Positions 24,507-40,871 of a stretch of 64,000 nucleotides of DNA are shown piece after piece. How positions within the stretch are numbered: the first letter of the stretch is position 1; every line of letters starts with the position of its first letter. Below the pieces are notes generated by a model that was not told the DNA's origin, made no database searches, and saw only the letters and a program-made list of their open reading frames with translations. The DNA is from Tetrahymena elliotti 4EA (lineage: Eukaryota; Ciliophora; Oligohymenophorea; Hymenostomatida; Tetrahymenidae). The position numbers and the translations under genes were made by a program. The stretch is from assembly GCA_000231825.2 (NCBI GenBank), contig JH720295.1, forward strand, positions 1,940,352-2,004,351, in the 5' to 3' direction.

Positions 24507-27500
24507 ATGGATTAATCAATAGAAGTTACTTTTAAGCCGTAACCGAATAAATCCTTATTATTTCTAAAATAAAACCAAACTCAAGAGCTAGGCTTATTGA
24601 ATTAAATAAATGAGGGATCAGATGAGATAAATGATTCAAAAAATATCTTCTAAAATAAGGATTGCTAACCGTAGTTGTAGCATTAAGGCGATTAAGATAT
24701 ATCATGTAGCAGTTTCTATGTAGAACTAAATCATATTCATTAAGCTTCATAAAATGATATCAATACTTCCAATAAACTTTTTAATAAGATGAAATTAGAA
24801 TTGTCTACCTAATAAACATAAAATAATTATTGTGATGAGAAGAATGACATATCGAATATTCAGTCTTAGTCTAACAATAAATTGGTCTAAGAAGAGGAAA
24901 TCAAAATAAATTTAAATGTGAAACAAAATAATTCAAGTGGGGTATTATTAAATGAAAAATAAGTAATTAAAGAGAACTCTCCCTTCAAAAATAACAGTGA
25001 GGTTAATGGATTCAAGTAAGATCTACAAGGATATTCTAATACTTTGTTTACTAAAAATACAATTATAAAAAGTGAATCTAAAAATTAATCATCATAAAAT
25101 GACTGTTAAAGTAAAATGTAAAAAGGAAGTTAAATGAAAATGAATAGCTAAATCTTAATATAAGATGATATTTTTTATGAAAATGATAATAAGAAACTAG
25201 GCAATAAAGTAAATTTTGCATTGAAAAGCCAATACAAGTAATAATAAGAATAAAACAACACAACAGCATATAAGTAGAATTTACAAAAAGCAGCAAATAT
25301 AATAGGTAGACTTTTGAACTCTTCTATGAATAGAGTTATGAGAATAAGATAAAATGTTACAAATTTTAATGTTTTTTTGAAGGTGAGATATTCAAATAGA
25401 AGAATTGAAAATTTAAGTGATTAAGAATTTCTGAGTATAAATGATTTATCTTATTTTCACTCTTAAAAAGAATAACTCTACTTAGGAGGGAAGGTTGTTA
25501 AAATTTTGCTATATATTATTAAATATGCTAAAGTTTTTCCTATTTTCATGCCAAGTAATACAATTAGAGTTATTTGGGATCTAATATAAGTTATGTTTAT
25601 TTATTTCTTCTTATACATTTATTCTTTACTTATCTTTTTTGATTCAAATTATTTTGAAAATTAATTTATTCATAAATTTAATTCAACTGCTTTAGCTCTC
25701 TTCATTGTTGATATAGTAGTTAATCTTAATACAGCTTTTTTTGATAAAGACATGATCATAACTAAGCGCATATTAATTGCTCAGAACTATTTTTTCTCTT
25801 CAATTTTTGTGACAGATTTTATTGGTATATCTATTTTAGGATCTAAGATTATTTATTCCAAATACATTTTGCATTAACTTAATGAAAATTTCTTTGTATT
25901 TGGGTTAAATCTACTTATATTTCTCAAGATAAATGGAATTTCTAGCAAGAAAAAGAGATTTGATTACATCTTTACTCTTACGGAAAATTAAAAACATATT
26001 TGTAAACTTATTAATTAACTAGCAAGTGTTATAGCAGTAGCTCATATAGGTATTTTTTTATTATATTTTATGTAATTAATAAACTTTTAATATAAAAGCT
26101 GCTATAGGATGGTATTTTGTTGGAGTTTAAGAAATGCATAGCAATAGAAATAATTGGTTAGAAAAAATAGATGTTCAATCTAATTCTATTTATGACTAAT
26201 ATATTTTTGCTATATATTGGTCAATTACAACAATGACAACAGGTTATTATTTTAAGTTTTTTTCTTCAAATTTCAAAATTTATTTTTTAAAAATGATAGT
26301 TGGATATGGAGATATTTCTGCAACAAATTCTATTGAAGCTATTTATATATCTATTACTATGATACTTTTCAGTTGTGTTTTTGCTTATTCTATTAATAAT
26401 ATTGGATTTATTTTACAAGAAATAGAAAAATCTTCAAAGCAACTGAATGATGATCTTGTTACTATTCAAAGGTATTTTTTATTTTAATGGACTATATATA
26501 AAGTCTTTTGTTTTAATAAGATATCTTATTAGGAAGAATGTAAGTATTTAACTTAAGAGCAGAGTAAGACATTATTTATCCTTTTTAGCAAAAGAGTAAA
26601 AAGATAGAGATAAATCATAAGAAGAAAAGATATTATATTAACTTTCTAATAAATTAAGAGATGAAATAACTCTTGAAATAAATTCTAAAATTTTAAATAA
26701 TAACCATTTATTTAGTTCTAACTTTTCAAAATCAACAATAAATAAATTAATATTTATTATGAAGGAAATTTTAGTTAATCCTAATGAAATAATTATTAGT
26801 GAGGATAGATATGATGATTCTTCTATTTATTTTATATAAGATGGCATAATAGAAATATACTAATAATAGATACAAAAATAAGGATAAATTACTGTAATAA
26901 ATACTTTATCCAAAGGTTAAATATTTGGTGATATTTCATTTTTTACTGGTCTTTAGAGGCAGGCATCAGTAAGAAGTGTTAATTTATCAACCCTTTATAA
27001 GATAAAAAGAGATGAATTTCTAGAGATATTAAAAGAAAATAAAGAAGATTTCGAGCGTTTTAAAATGATTTAAGATTAAATTATATTTTAAAAGGGAAAA
27101 TCAATGATCCACAATGATTGCTATTATTGCAAAGATAGCAGTCATATTGCCAGTTAATGTCCTAGAACTCATAAATTATTTGATAAATAATTTATAACTT
27201 TAAAATATAATTTCTCTATGTTCTAAGAAAGACAAAACTAAGAAAGAAATACTAAAATTAAATTAAATTCAAAGTAGTTTTTTACTTTTTAAAAAATTTA
27301 ACTAAATTTTTTATTTTTATATTAGGAAATCGATTAAAAAAAATAAAGACATAATTTTGTGCCTAAGATAAAATTTATAAATTTAGGATAGTGAAATTCT
27401 ATCTCTCTACAATGATAATAAATTTAATTCAGATGATAATAATAGTTAGACTGATATAGAAGAAGATGATGAAGACGATGGAGATGAAGATGAGGATGAT

Positions 27501-28850
27501 GATACAATAAGCTAAATTGATGATTAATCTGTAGAAAAATAACCAAACTAAAAAAAGAATATTCGAAATTAAGAATAAGATAAATAATCTAAAAATTAAT
27601 AATCAGCAGATAAAAATGGTAGTGAGGAAACTTCATAATAAAATAATGAAAATATTTAATGCAATTATAACTTGAATTAGGACAATTAAGAATTAAATAA
27701 AGCTACTTCTAGATCTATTCGGTCATAAACTAAGTTAAAATCTGTAGAATTATCTGAAGCTTTAGAATAAATTAACTAAGAAGCCATTAATGCTTTAAAT
27801 AAGCAAAGTAGTTGTTAAGAATCTTATTAAGTTCAAAAAAAGGATATAGATTCTATTTGTTAAAAAAATATTTAACAAGGAGATTCACTAAAAAATAAAG
27901 TTAAAAAAAGTTAAAGTGGACATAACAAAATAAAAAAACATTCAATTCAATCAATTTAGATAGACGATCTTATTAATAATGAAAATAATTAAGTTTAGGT
28001 TAATTCAAAATAGGAAATTTACAAAGAATCATCAATGTGTGATAGATCATCTCAAAATAAAATATGTGATAGAGCACCTCAAAATAAAAAAAATTCCTTT
28101 TTAAATAGTGAAAATTTATTGATTTAAACTCATAAAGAAAAAAGATGCTCTCTCGAATAATCAGTTTAAAATTTATCAAATTTAAAATTTTTGCAAGGCA
28201 AAAATATTTCTTAAACATAAATAAATAATGGAAATCATTATCAGTAAGATAATTCAGTTAATAATATAGGATCACATACATCATTAAAAGACCACAACGA
28301 ATCAATATCAAATTCTCTATTACCTAAAAATAATAGATAATCTTTAGTTAAAAATTATTAAAAAGAATCTTCACAAGAGAAAATTTAAGTATAATAGTCA
28401 AACAATGTATTTAATAAAAAAGATTCATTAAATTAAGAAATAAAAATGATAGAAAGATTTTCTAGAATCCTTTAAAATTCCTAACTGCCTCTCATCCTTT
28501 AACTAACTAATTCCAAAACAGATCCTTTATTCTTATCAAATCCTATTGATTATTTTGATAAAATTTCATTCTTCAAGAAGTTCTATCCTGATTATAATTT
28601 TGATAAAGTTTTAATAAAATTAAAAACCTAGTAAAATGAAAAAAAAAAATTAAGAAAAATGGCTACTAAAGAACGCCGTCAAAATATTGGACTCAGAAGA
28701 GTCTCTATCTTTTAAGTCAATTCTACTTTTTCCAAAGTTCCTAAAGATTATGATATAAATGAATATAAGCCAACATATCTCTCTTATGGTATAAAAATGT
28801 AATAAGGAGTTATTTATCCATTAAATAACTTTTCATTAAAAAATAATTGA
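24507..28850 (+). CDS. CNBD potassium channel with CCHC zinc knuckle, copy 3
   Basis: Third paralogue. Exons 24507-26049, 26099-26242, 26300-26471, 26521-27273 and 27326-28850 join to 1378 residues. S1 is VMFIYFFLYIYSLLIFF, the pore is SITTMTTVGYGDISATNS, and the CNBD includes IYFIQDGIIEIY and IFGDISFFTGLQRQASVRS. The zinc knuckle CYYCKDSSHIASQC is at 27119-27160. An acidic run (EEDDEDDGDEDEDDD) follows, then a Gln/Asn-rich tail and the conserved terminal block RQNIGLRRVSIF ... KPTYLSYGIK. It has diverged more from copies 1 and 2 than they have from each other. The start at 24507 (MDQ) is supported by the matching N-terminus and by the shared GDQDI motif. The filter-splitting intron (26243-26299) is only 57 nt and lacks an in-frame TGA. 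Confidence 0.9.
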
Positions 28851-29118
28851 CAATCGAAATAAAAAATTTATAAACTGTAAATATTTCTTTAATTTAATGT
28901 AAAATATTTTATTTTCAGGGATTTAAAAAATCAATTTTAAATTAAAGTAAAACAAAGATAATAATGTTTGAATGATGATATTTTTTCAAAATTAATTCAC
29001 TTATTTCAGAAATTTTGATGCTAATTAAAATAATTGATCTATTAAAATTTTAAATACTAAAAAAAAGTGATTTGTACTCCAATAAATATATAAAAATATT
29101 TAAAATTGAAAAGAGGAT
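28851..29118. other. Short convergent intergenic spacer
   Basis: A spacer of 268 bases between the 3' ends of channel copy 3 (+) and the LRR gene (-). It is AT-rich and no terminator or other signal could be recognised. Confidence 0.5.
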
Positions 29119-31381
29119 TCATTTCAATACAAATCCAACTAATCTTTTAAGTTTGAATAGCATTTTGACCAAAAATTGCTCTCCTTCTTCACTTATAAAA
29201 TTTTCTCTTTTAATTAATTTAGTAAATTCAAGTAAAAATTAATTTGTAACTAGAAATAAAATTAATTTACTGTAACTCAAGATCGAAGTAAGTTAAATTC
29301 TTAAATTTTTTCATTTCCCTACAAAATTCTGCAAAAGAATCTTGCTCGATGTAGCAATCACTATAGATTAAAAAATAAATAAACTCTCTTTCATTAATTT
29401 TTTAAAAATATGATCAAACACATTTTTAAGTCTTATTAAAATTAAATGAAAAACAAAATTTCTGAAAAAAAATAAAAAGATTGATTACCTTAAATTGAGA
29501 ATCATAACTTTTAAATTCTAAATGTTGGATAGCTAACTCAGCATTTAGCTTGAACCTTGACTACAAATTTAATTATTGCTTTTATTTCAAAATTGGAAAT
29601 TAAAACATTATGAAAACAACATAAAAAAAATTACGATAAAGTTAATACAAGTTCTTAAAGATGTTAAATTTATTTCAAACCACTGCCTAATTATAGAGAA
29701 CCTATTTCATTAACATCATTATTCCTTTTAAAGTAATTAAATTTTATAAATTAGAATTTGTTGATTCTATGAATTATACTTTAAATCTAGAGATAAACTT
29801 TAAAGTTTGTTGCATAATTTTAGTTATTCTCCAATATATTCACACCCTTCATCCGTTATTTAATTACTTCTTTATATTTTAAATTTTTGTAACAAATTTA
29901 AAACAAACCAGCCGTAAAATTATTTTCAATTTTAAAATATTTGATTTGAAGAAAAGGAAAAAGAAATTAAGCATTTATTTATTTATTACTATAATTCAAG
30001 AGTTAAGTTCACTAAGTTCTTAAATTGTGAAATATTTTAGCAAATTTGCAAAATATTTTAATCATTAACACCATTATTCCTGTTTTATAAAATGATAATT
30101 AATAAAAAGGATGCATTTAATAAAAAAAACCTTTACCTTAAATAAAGACTAAATTATAATAAATTTGGACATTCTTTCAATCCATCAAGCAAAAAATTAG
30201 TACCCTCTTTATTGAAATAATTATTTCTATTTTAAATTATTTTAATATATATTCCTTATTTAAATTATTAATTATTTTATCTACACTAAACCCAAGTTAA
30301 ATACTTTTAAGTTTATACACTTAGATAAGGCTTTAAACATCCCTTTTGAATTTTCAATTTCATTATTTCTATTTTAGTTAATTATTTAAAATTATTCTAT
30401 GTTTTTGTCAAGAAAATGATAAACCATAAAACCTCAATTTATGTAATAATTAATAAATCTAATAGATAGAGAAAAAAGCAACTCTGAAAAGTTTGATATG
30501 AATGTAGGTGGTATGAAACCAAAAAGGAGGTAATAAAATGAGGTTTTACAGTGATTTTTAATATTAATGAATACCTCAAGTCTAGAATAAAAGTTTCAAG
30601 ATTTTAACAACAGCCTATTTCATTTATAAAATCGGTAGTTCCTTTGTGTCCTATTAAATTGTTGCTTTTAAAAAAAGATAAAATAAAGATTTTTGTTGAA
30701 TGACAATACCAAAAGACAATCTTTAAATTTTTGAGATGAGCACATTTTTAAAGGTTTTGACCTAAAATTTTTGATCCATGTGAAGTAATAAAATTATTCC
30801 TTTTATTCAATATTTTTAATTTAAAATATTATTTTTATTTAACATAATCATTTTTTTACTAAATTGATAAATTTAAATCTGAGAGAGCCTTTAATTCAGA
30901 AATCAGCTCAGCAAATTTTTAAATTCCCTTATCACCTAATTTGCATCTTCTTTTTATTAGTAAATTTTTCTTACCATTAAAAATAGCTTTCAAAAAATAT
31001 TTACAATAATGTTAGTGATAATCTTTAGATGTTTTAAAGCTATGTTAAAGCCTCTTTAAGAATATCAATTTTTTCTTCATCTAAAGTGCAGAGACTATTC
31101 ATTTATTTGTTTTATTAAATATTTATTTTCAGTAAGATAGAGGAATATTAACCTAAAATTTAATTTCAAAGTCGATATGCTTAAACATAATTTAAGAGCA
31201 TTCATGATATTACAAAGTTACTAGTTACTTATGCTTTCTGGTCTTTAAAAATTAATTTTGATTTTAATTTTTGAAAGAAAAATAAATTTACCGAAATAAA
31301 ATTTTAAGTATGTTTAAATTTGTATATTGTTTAAGCACTCCTTTTAATTCTTCTAGTTGTTAATTATCTAAAGAGGAATCA
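29119..31381 (-). CDS. Diverged multi-exon LRR protein (5' end unresolved)
   Basis: At least eleven minus-strand exons each encode one leucine-rich repeat. In + coordinates: 31292-31381, 31153-31242, 31005-31094, 30860-30949, 30575-30664, 30288-30368, 29990-30079, 29635-29724, 29489-29560, 29271-29360 and terminal 29119-29191. Nine are 90 nt and the others are 81, 72 and 73 nt (the last includes the TGA). All internal exons are phase 2 at both ends. Examples are NLIGHKGTTDFINEIGCCQN, LGDKGIQKFAELISELKAL and NGVNDQNILQICQNISQF. Repeats are strongly diverged, in contrast to the + strand array at 21-24 kb, but the exon plan is identical. Upstream, a piece near 31434-31490 ending in IKLELL may be one more unit; the true start was not found. 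Likely a cytosolic protein-binding LRR domain; no partner can be inferred. Confidence 0.7.
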
Positions 31382-33139
31382 CTTTTAAAAAATTATTTGA
31401 TATGTTTCTATCCTGTGAAAATCTTTATTTTACAATAACTCAAGTTTGATTTATGTCTCATCAAAAAATTTTGAATTAATTAACTTTTTTTATGTTAAAA
31501 ATTATCTTCGTGAGAATTTAAAGAAATTAGATGCAAAATTACTGATTAGATTGAAGGATATTTCATGAATTAGCTACTTTTTTTATTTTTTATTTGAATT
31601 TTTATTATTTATTTTCTTTTATTACTTTGTTTTTATTTTTATGTTCTTATCAAAGTAAAAAGGTAACTAACTCATGATATAAATTTTTTAATTTACCATT
31701 TGAATTTTAATTAGTTTTTTAATTATTTTTTAACTATTTTACTTAATGTTTTTATTTTCTTTTTTGCATACATTAATCATCTAAAACATGCAAGTTTCAT
31801 AATTAAGCTCTCATTATTTAATCTTTTTATTAATCTTAATTTGATTTATTTAATTTAAATTTATAAGCCAGATAAAATGTATCATTCTTTTTAGTATTTC
31901 TAAAACATTTTTGTTAGAATAAATAATATGATTACTTATTTATTTGATTAGTTTTTTACTTTCAAATCTACAAAAAATTAAAAGATATTTCAAAATTCAG
32001 ATCTCTTTTTTTAAGCCTATTTAGGCAATAACAATTTAATATTTTTCACTTTTTTACATTTAAAATTACTTGTTTTATTTACAGAAAAAACAAAAAAAAT
32101 AATGTTTTTATTTTTAAAATATTTAATTTTTATCTTTCAAAAACAAATACTAATTCTTATTTAATAAAGTTATTTAACCAATCTAAATTTTTTTGTTAAA
32201 TTAATTTCATGATAAATTATATTAATGTAAATAACTTCTTTAATTTAAAATTTGCAATTTACTGATGTAATATGGGAATTTTAATCGAATTATTTTGAAT
32301 TGTAAAAAATAATGTTTATTTAAAATGATTTAAAAAATAAAATAATATAAAGAATAATGAATTAAATCATTTAAATTTAGAAAGAAAAATATTTAATTAA
32401 ATTTAAACAGAAAGGTGTTTATTGTTATAAAAAAGGCTAACTGAAATTTTAAATTTGAAATTTTGATTAACTAAATTATTAATTGGTGGAGGTGTTAAAT
32501 GTTAATTAAGTGAATAAATTATTGAAAATTTAATTAAAAATGTGGATTTAAATAAAAATAATTTAATAGTGCGGTTTGTTTTAAGTTCATTAAAATTGAA
32601 ATAATTTTTGTGAAAGAATTAATGATGACTTACAAATGTTTTATTTTGTTATTATCTGCTTACATACTAATGATAGTATGGATTTTCTTTTAAAATGAAT
32701 ACCAAAAATGAAAAGGAAAAATAACAAATAAAAAATAAACAGAAGGAATTTCTGTCTTAGTGCAAATTTGAAAGAATGGGTATCATGCATGCATTAAGAA
32801 TTGGTGCAGATTTTTGAAATAAAGAATTTAGAGAATGAGATTAGCTTTTGGGATAAAGGATTGATATTTTTTAGTATTTGATTTTGTATGGTGGTGGGTG
32901 TAAGTGAAAGAAAGAAAATAATAATCAAATGTTATGGTAAGATAACAAGAAAATATGCAAATAAGTTTACAAATAAAAATTGATATAAAAGATAATAAAT
33001 AAATAATTAATTAGGTTTGAATAATAAATACAAAAGAAATATTAACAAATCAAAGATAATAAATAGATTTGATTAATATATATATTCATTTAATCACTCA
33101 TTCATTGAATCAATCTAAGTAAATTAGCAGCTAATAATT
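31382..33139. other. Intergenic, no gene seen
   Basis: About 1.75 kb of AT-rich sequence between divergent genes. The proximal 100 bases may contain the 5' exon of the minus-strand LRR gene. The distal part, with somewhat more G near 32750-32900, is probably the promoter and 5' UTR of the AMPK-like gene. Confidence 0.4.
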
Positions 33140-35856
<2,717 letters not shown>

Positions 35857-37902
35857 ACCAACCAGCTTAAAATAAATAAATAAATATTTAATTACCCATA
35901 TAATAATTTTCCATTTAAATTGGCAAAACATTAAATTAGTATATATAAAAAATAAGCTAACTCCTAAAAAACAACAATAATTCATGTATACATTTATTAA
36001 TAATATTATAAAATATTTACATAAAATATAATCATAATTCTCTCTATCTCTTGCATTTCCTTTAAAAATGTTATTTCATCAATCTTTATATCTGCAAATA
36101 ATTTGTATTTATTTTGTTAAAGCAATCTACAATAATTGAATCTTAATAAATAAATTTGAGAATTAAAGAAATATTTGATGTGTAATTATAAATTTAGAAG
36201 AACATATTCAAACACCATAAAGAGATTTCGAACAACATTTATTTATTAATTTTCCTTCTCTTTTTTGTAAATTTTAAGTTAAAAATTAAGGTTGCCAAAT
36301 AACTTCATAGGTGGATAAAATAAACCTTGAATCATTTAAACTAAATCAGGTAAAAATTGGGTAATATTATATTAAAGAAAACATAATATAAATCTTTTTA
36401 AATAATTGTTTAATTGTTGTTCTAATTTTTTTATTTCCATTGTGAAAAATTTATTCAAATGATTAAGCAATAAAAACATTTTAAAAAGCAAAATATTTGA
36501 TTCTCCATAATTTTTTAAAAGAAGTATTATTTCATCCATTTTTTAATTCAATTAAAATATCCCCTTTATTTTAATAATTAAGTTAAAATTGATTTTAAAA
36601 ATTTCAAATGATCTTTTTAAATTAAATCTTAATTTATGATAGAAAGCAGTGAATGTTTAACAAAATAAAAAAAATATGAATAATAAATTTAAAAAATGAA
36701 GAAATTATTATGAATTAAATATTTTAAAAAGAATTTGAAATTTAAATAATTAATAATACATGAAAAAGCTATTAAATTTAGTCCATTGTTGTAATTTCTT
36801 TTACAGAAATTTTTTTTTTTCATATTCCAACGAAAAAATTAACAAAATTATCTTAGTGCTTGCATGAGTAAAATTTAGAATTTGGGTGGAGTTGTATCTT
36901 GTTTTAGCCTGTTTTCTTTTATTAAAAGTAAAATTTTGATTTATAAAAAAAATATTCTAAGTGTATTGAATTGGTTATTTACTAATCTAAAATACAAAAC
37001 CATTAATTTGATTTGATTTATTTAATTTTACTGTTGCATATTTTTATCAGAAAAGAAAATTTTTAATTGAATTTGATTATAACAGTTTCAAATATCTAAT
37101 GTTATTTACTTTTTTAGAAATATTTGCGTTAATAGTGGAAAAGAATTCTAATTTTATAAAATTAAATTTAGTTTAAATCCTAGTATTTATCTCAACTTAA
37201 ATAATGATTTATGATAATAAACTAATCTTTCTAAATTAAGTATGAATAATCATAAAAAAAAGATAAGTGTTACTTACTCTTCAGAAACCTTTTACTATGA
37301 AAAGCCAAAAATATCAACCAAACAATAGTATAAAAAATATTCATCTGAAAATTAACTTTTGTGCTTTAAATTCCAAATTTATTCAAATACATTTATAGCT
37401 AAACAAAATATAATTAGGAGAAATAAAAAATATTTTACCTTAATCTTAGTAATATGAAATTTACCTAATCCACGAGAATTAAAATGTAATGTTGTGATTA
37501 TAAATTTTAAATGATTAATTTAATAGAGGTCTTTTTATTCTTTTTCTTTTTTCTTAGCTCAGTGTTATATATATTTAAATTAAGAACTTAACGCAACCAA
37601 CTCCAACTCCTATATCAAAGCTCTATGCAAAAATTTAATAATATTTGTTTTGTAATTCTATGTATGTGTATTGGATTGAATCTTGTGATTAGAATGTGTA
37701 TATATAAATTAATATTTGTTTTTAATATGTACATATGTATGTATATGTTAAAGTGAATAATACTTAGAAAGTGAAAAGGTATTTGATAAGATTAATTAAT
37801 AAAGAACGATTATTATTAAATAAATAAACTAACTAAAAAGCAAAGGAAGAAAAGCAAAGAAATAATATTAAAATTAAGAATAGCAAGAGAGCTAAGAATT
37901 TG
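35857..37902. other. Intergenic, no gene seen
   Basis: About 2 kb of AT-rich spacer. No frame on either strand resembles protein. A purine-rich stretch at 37840-37900 probably belongs to the 5' UTR of the next gene. Confidence 0.45.
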
Positions 37903-40576
37903 ATGTATTTTTCAAAGGGTAAAACATAGTCTGCTTAGTCTAGCATGACCGACTTGGGGAACCCTAATCCTACCCCAGCTAGACCTCAATCTGCAATTTA
38001 AAAGAATTTGTTTAACTACAATATTTATTTCAGCGAGCGAAATCAAGGATAGCAATAGTCTTCGTAAGTTGCACAATCTCAATCTCAAGCTAATTTACTC
38101 AATGCATAAAATTAAAATTCCAATTACAGTTCTTTGAATAGCCAAAATTATTAGTATGGGTAGCAAGGTAAGAATAACATTTCTTTGAATTAGTTTTAAA
38201 TAAGTCCTTCTGGGCATGGATTAGGATAAGTCTAGCACAATTAGCATCGTCATTTGAAGAGTTTAAATAATAGAGAAGCTGGTCAAGGAATGAGAGTTTT
38301 AATGCAGCATTCAAACAATAAATTTAAGCCTTTATCAATTCCTTTAGCTGTTCCTAAGCAGCTGAATGGAAGTCAATCAGTGACGAATTTTGCATAAAAG
38401 TAAATAAAATAATTTTAAAGGAATAAATTAAGCTTTTTCAAACAAATATTTTAGGAGATCAGTGACTCGCATAAAGTTAGTTGGATATTCAGGCGATCCT
38501 GAGTTTTAAATGATAAAAGACACTTCTGAAAAGATAATGCAGGCAAATGATGGAATGCTAATAGTTAATACTGACGAAATTGATAATGAGATTGATTACG
38601 ATCTCAAATTAAAGTAGCTAAAAAGGAGCTCTTCTGCATTTTTACCTGCTTATAAAGCTTTCAAAAGTAGCAATAACAATAACAACAATAATAACGCTGT
38701 TTCTCAAAATAATAATAATGGTAATGTTGTGAATTAGATGACACAATCGTAGACAAATATTTAAATGAATGGGTTAATAAGTGTAAATTCAGCTTCTAAT
38801 TTCAAGAGGCCATACTACTTTTTGACTGATAAGAATGAGCCAATCTTTACTTTGAAATAACTGTAAGAAAAGTATCCATTAAAGCACAAGGCTAAAGAGA
38901 TCATTGAAATGCATGAAGAATTGTAGTAAAATTTTGGTAAATTACTGTGTAATAGAGGTAATGCAGGAGGTACTGAAAGTTTTATGCCTTCCCTTTAATC
39001 AATTTATCCTAGTTTAGGTGATATGGGGAGATTCAATTAGGTAAATGGGTTCGGTAGTATGCAAGGTTACATGCCTTCTTACAACTCTATTTCGACTTTA
39101 TCTTCTACTTAATCAACAACAAGAACAGCATTCAGTAATCAGGCAACATAGAACTAGATAATTGATGATATGAGTGAAAAGAAATTTGTTTATCTTTCAA
39201 TTAGGACTGCTTAGAAATTCTTTGCTAGAGAATCATCAATGCCTTCTTCTTTTTTTCCCTTTGCTGGTAATGAGTAGTAATAATAGTAATAGAATGGAAG
39301 TTCTAAAAAGAATAATAATGAATTATCAAGCTTACAGCTAGAAACAAAATTATCAAATGAAAATTAATTAGAACCTCTGTAACTTTAAAATGAGAATAGC
39401 AATAATTAAAATAATTAATGGACTCAAAATTAGACTATTTTATATAATAATGGAGAGCCTTTTAAGATTATAATTGAGCTTTATACAAAAATAGCTCCAA
39501 AAGCTTGCGATAATTTTATTAAGCTCTGTGAAGGTTTTATCAGTAATGAAGGAAATTATTTAACATTTAGAAATACATAAGCTTTGAGAATTAAAAAGAA
39601 TGGATATATTCAAATGGGTTATGCTAAACCAGGAGTTTCTATTTACAATGGCTACTTTGAAGATGAATCCTTTGCAATTTAGCATGATAGACCAGGTATA
39701 ATTGGCTATTGTAACAGAGGAGTTCCTCATTCAAACAGCAGCTAATTTTATATTACTCTAGGAGAAATGAAGTCTTTTGATAAAAAAATGGTAGCTTTTG
39801 GTAGAGTTATTAGCGGGTTCAAACATCTTGAAAAATTGAATAAAATGACATTAAATACCGCCTCAGACATCCCTCCTTTCAGCATAAATATCTGCGACTC
39901 TGGCACAGTCATGGGTCGCCCATCGACAAACCAATCTAGAAAATCAACTAGTTCTAATATATCAGGAATAGCTGTCAGATCACCTAAAAGTGGAAGAAAT
40001 GATCCTCTTTAATTTGGAGTAATTTTATTTGAGAAATTATATATGACTATTTACATTTACTAACCAAATCAATAAAAAAAAGAAATCAAACAAATAATAC
40101 AAAAATCACAAGTTTTAATTAATAAGAATAAATTCAATGAGTATTACTAACTCTTTTCATTCAAATTATTATTAATTTTTTATCATCTTAATTAGAAATA
40201 AAATTTAACTACTTTTCAAGCACAAGTAACCAACCCAAAAATTTATAATTTTTCAAGTAACATCTAATTCTTAACTAAATTAATTCAAAAAAAAAACAAA
40301 CAAGCAAACGAATTGTAAATAAAGAAGCAAACGAAAATTTCAATCTAATTAACAAATTTTATTTAACAAACAAGCAAAAACAATCAACCAATCAATTCTA
40401 ATTTATTTTTTTTTGACTTCTTTATCAAACAAATTAAAAATTTTCATTTGAAATGTAACTTGAAATAATTTACATATTTACAATGCTAATTAGTTGACTT
40501 ACAGTCTCTTTTATTTTTCTATTTTCTAAATTTTGTAAAAGAAAATCTATCTTCAAAGCACAATCATTCATTTTGA
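37903..40576 (+). CDS. Large protein with C-terminal cyclophilin-type domain
   Basis: Two exons (37903-38399 and 38455-40576). The first ~500 residues are Gln/Asn/Ser-rich with no recognised domain. A cyclophilin fold runs from about 39450 to 39910: FKIIIELYTKIAPKACDNFI, SIYNGYFEDESFAIQHDRPG, IIGYCNRGVPHSNSSQFYIT, then FDKKMVAFGRVISG. Cyclophilins are prolyl isomerases. Here key positions look altered: the FHRIIPGFMxQGGD segment reads ALRIKKNGYIQMG, and the usual Trp and His before VxFGKV are Phe and Met, so catalysis may be weak or lost. The start could be ATG 37903 or 37945, in the same frame. After the domain the frame stays open for about 188 further low-complexity codons until TGA at 40574; an undetected terminal intron or earlier end is possible. 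Confidence 0.75.
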
Positions 40577-40871
40577 ATATTTAAGCAGCTGGTCATGTTT
40601 TCAAAAAATATCTTTACTTATAAGGAATATTTAATCATTCAAATTCTCACAACGCTTGATTTTTTTAAATTTATCCAAGATTAATTTTACACTATTAGTT
40701 ATCAGATTTATTTTTATTTTCTTGAAAAAATAATTATTTTATTTTTTTTAACAATTTTTATTTTTGTTTTTTCTCTCTCAAGAAATTGAGCATTTTTTAG
40801 TAAAGTTAGCAATTTAAGAGGAAAATTTATTTTTGAATTAAATTAATAAAAAAATTTTAATTTAAAAAAAG
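40577..40871. other. Short spacer or first intron
   Basis: About 300 AT-rich bases between the cyclophilin-domain gene and the first recognisable exon of the FBPase-like gene. It probably contains the missing start exon of the latter, which could not be fixed. Confidence 0.35.
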
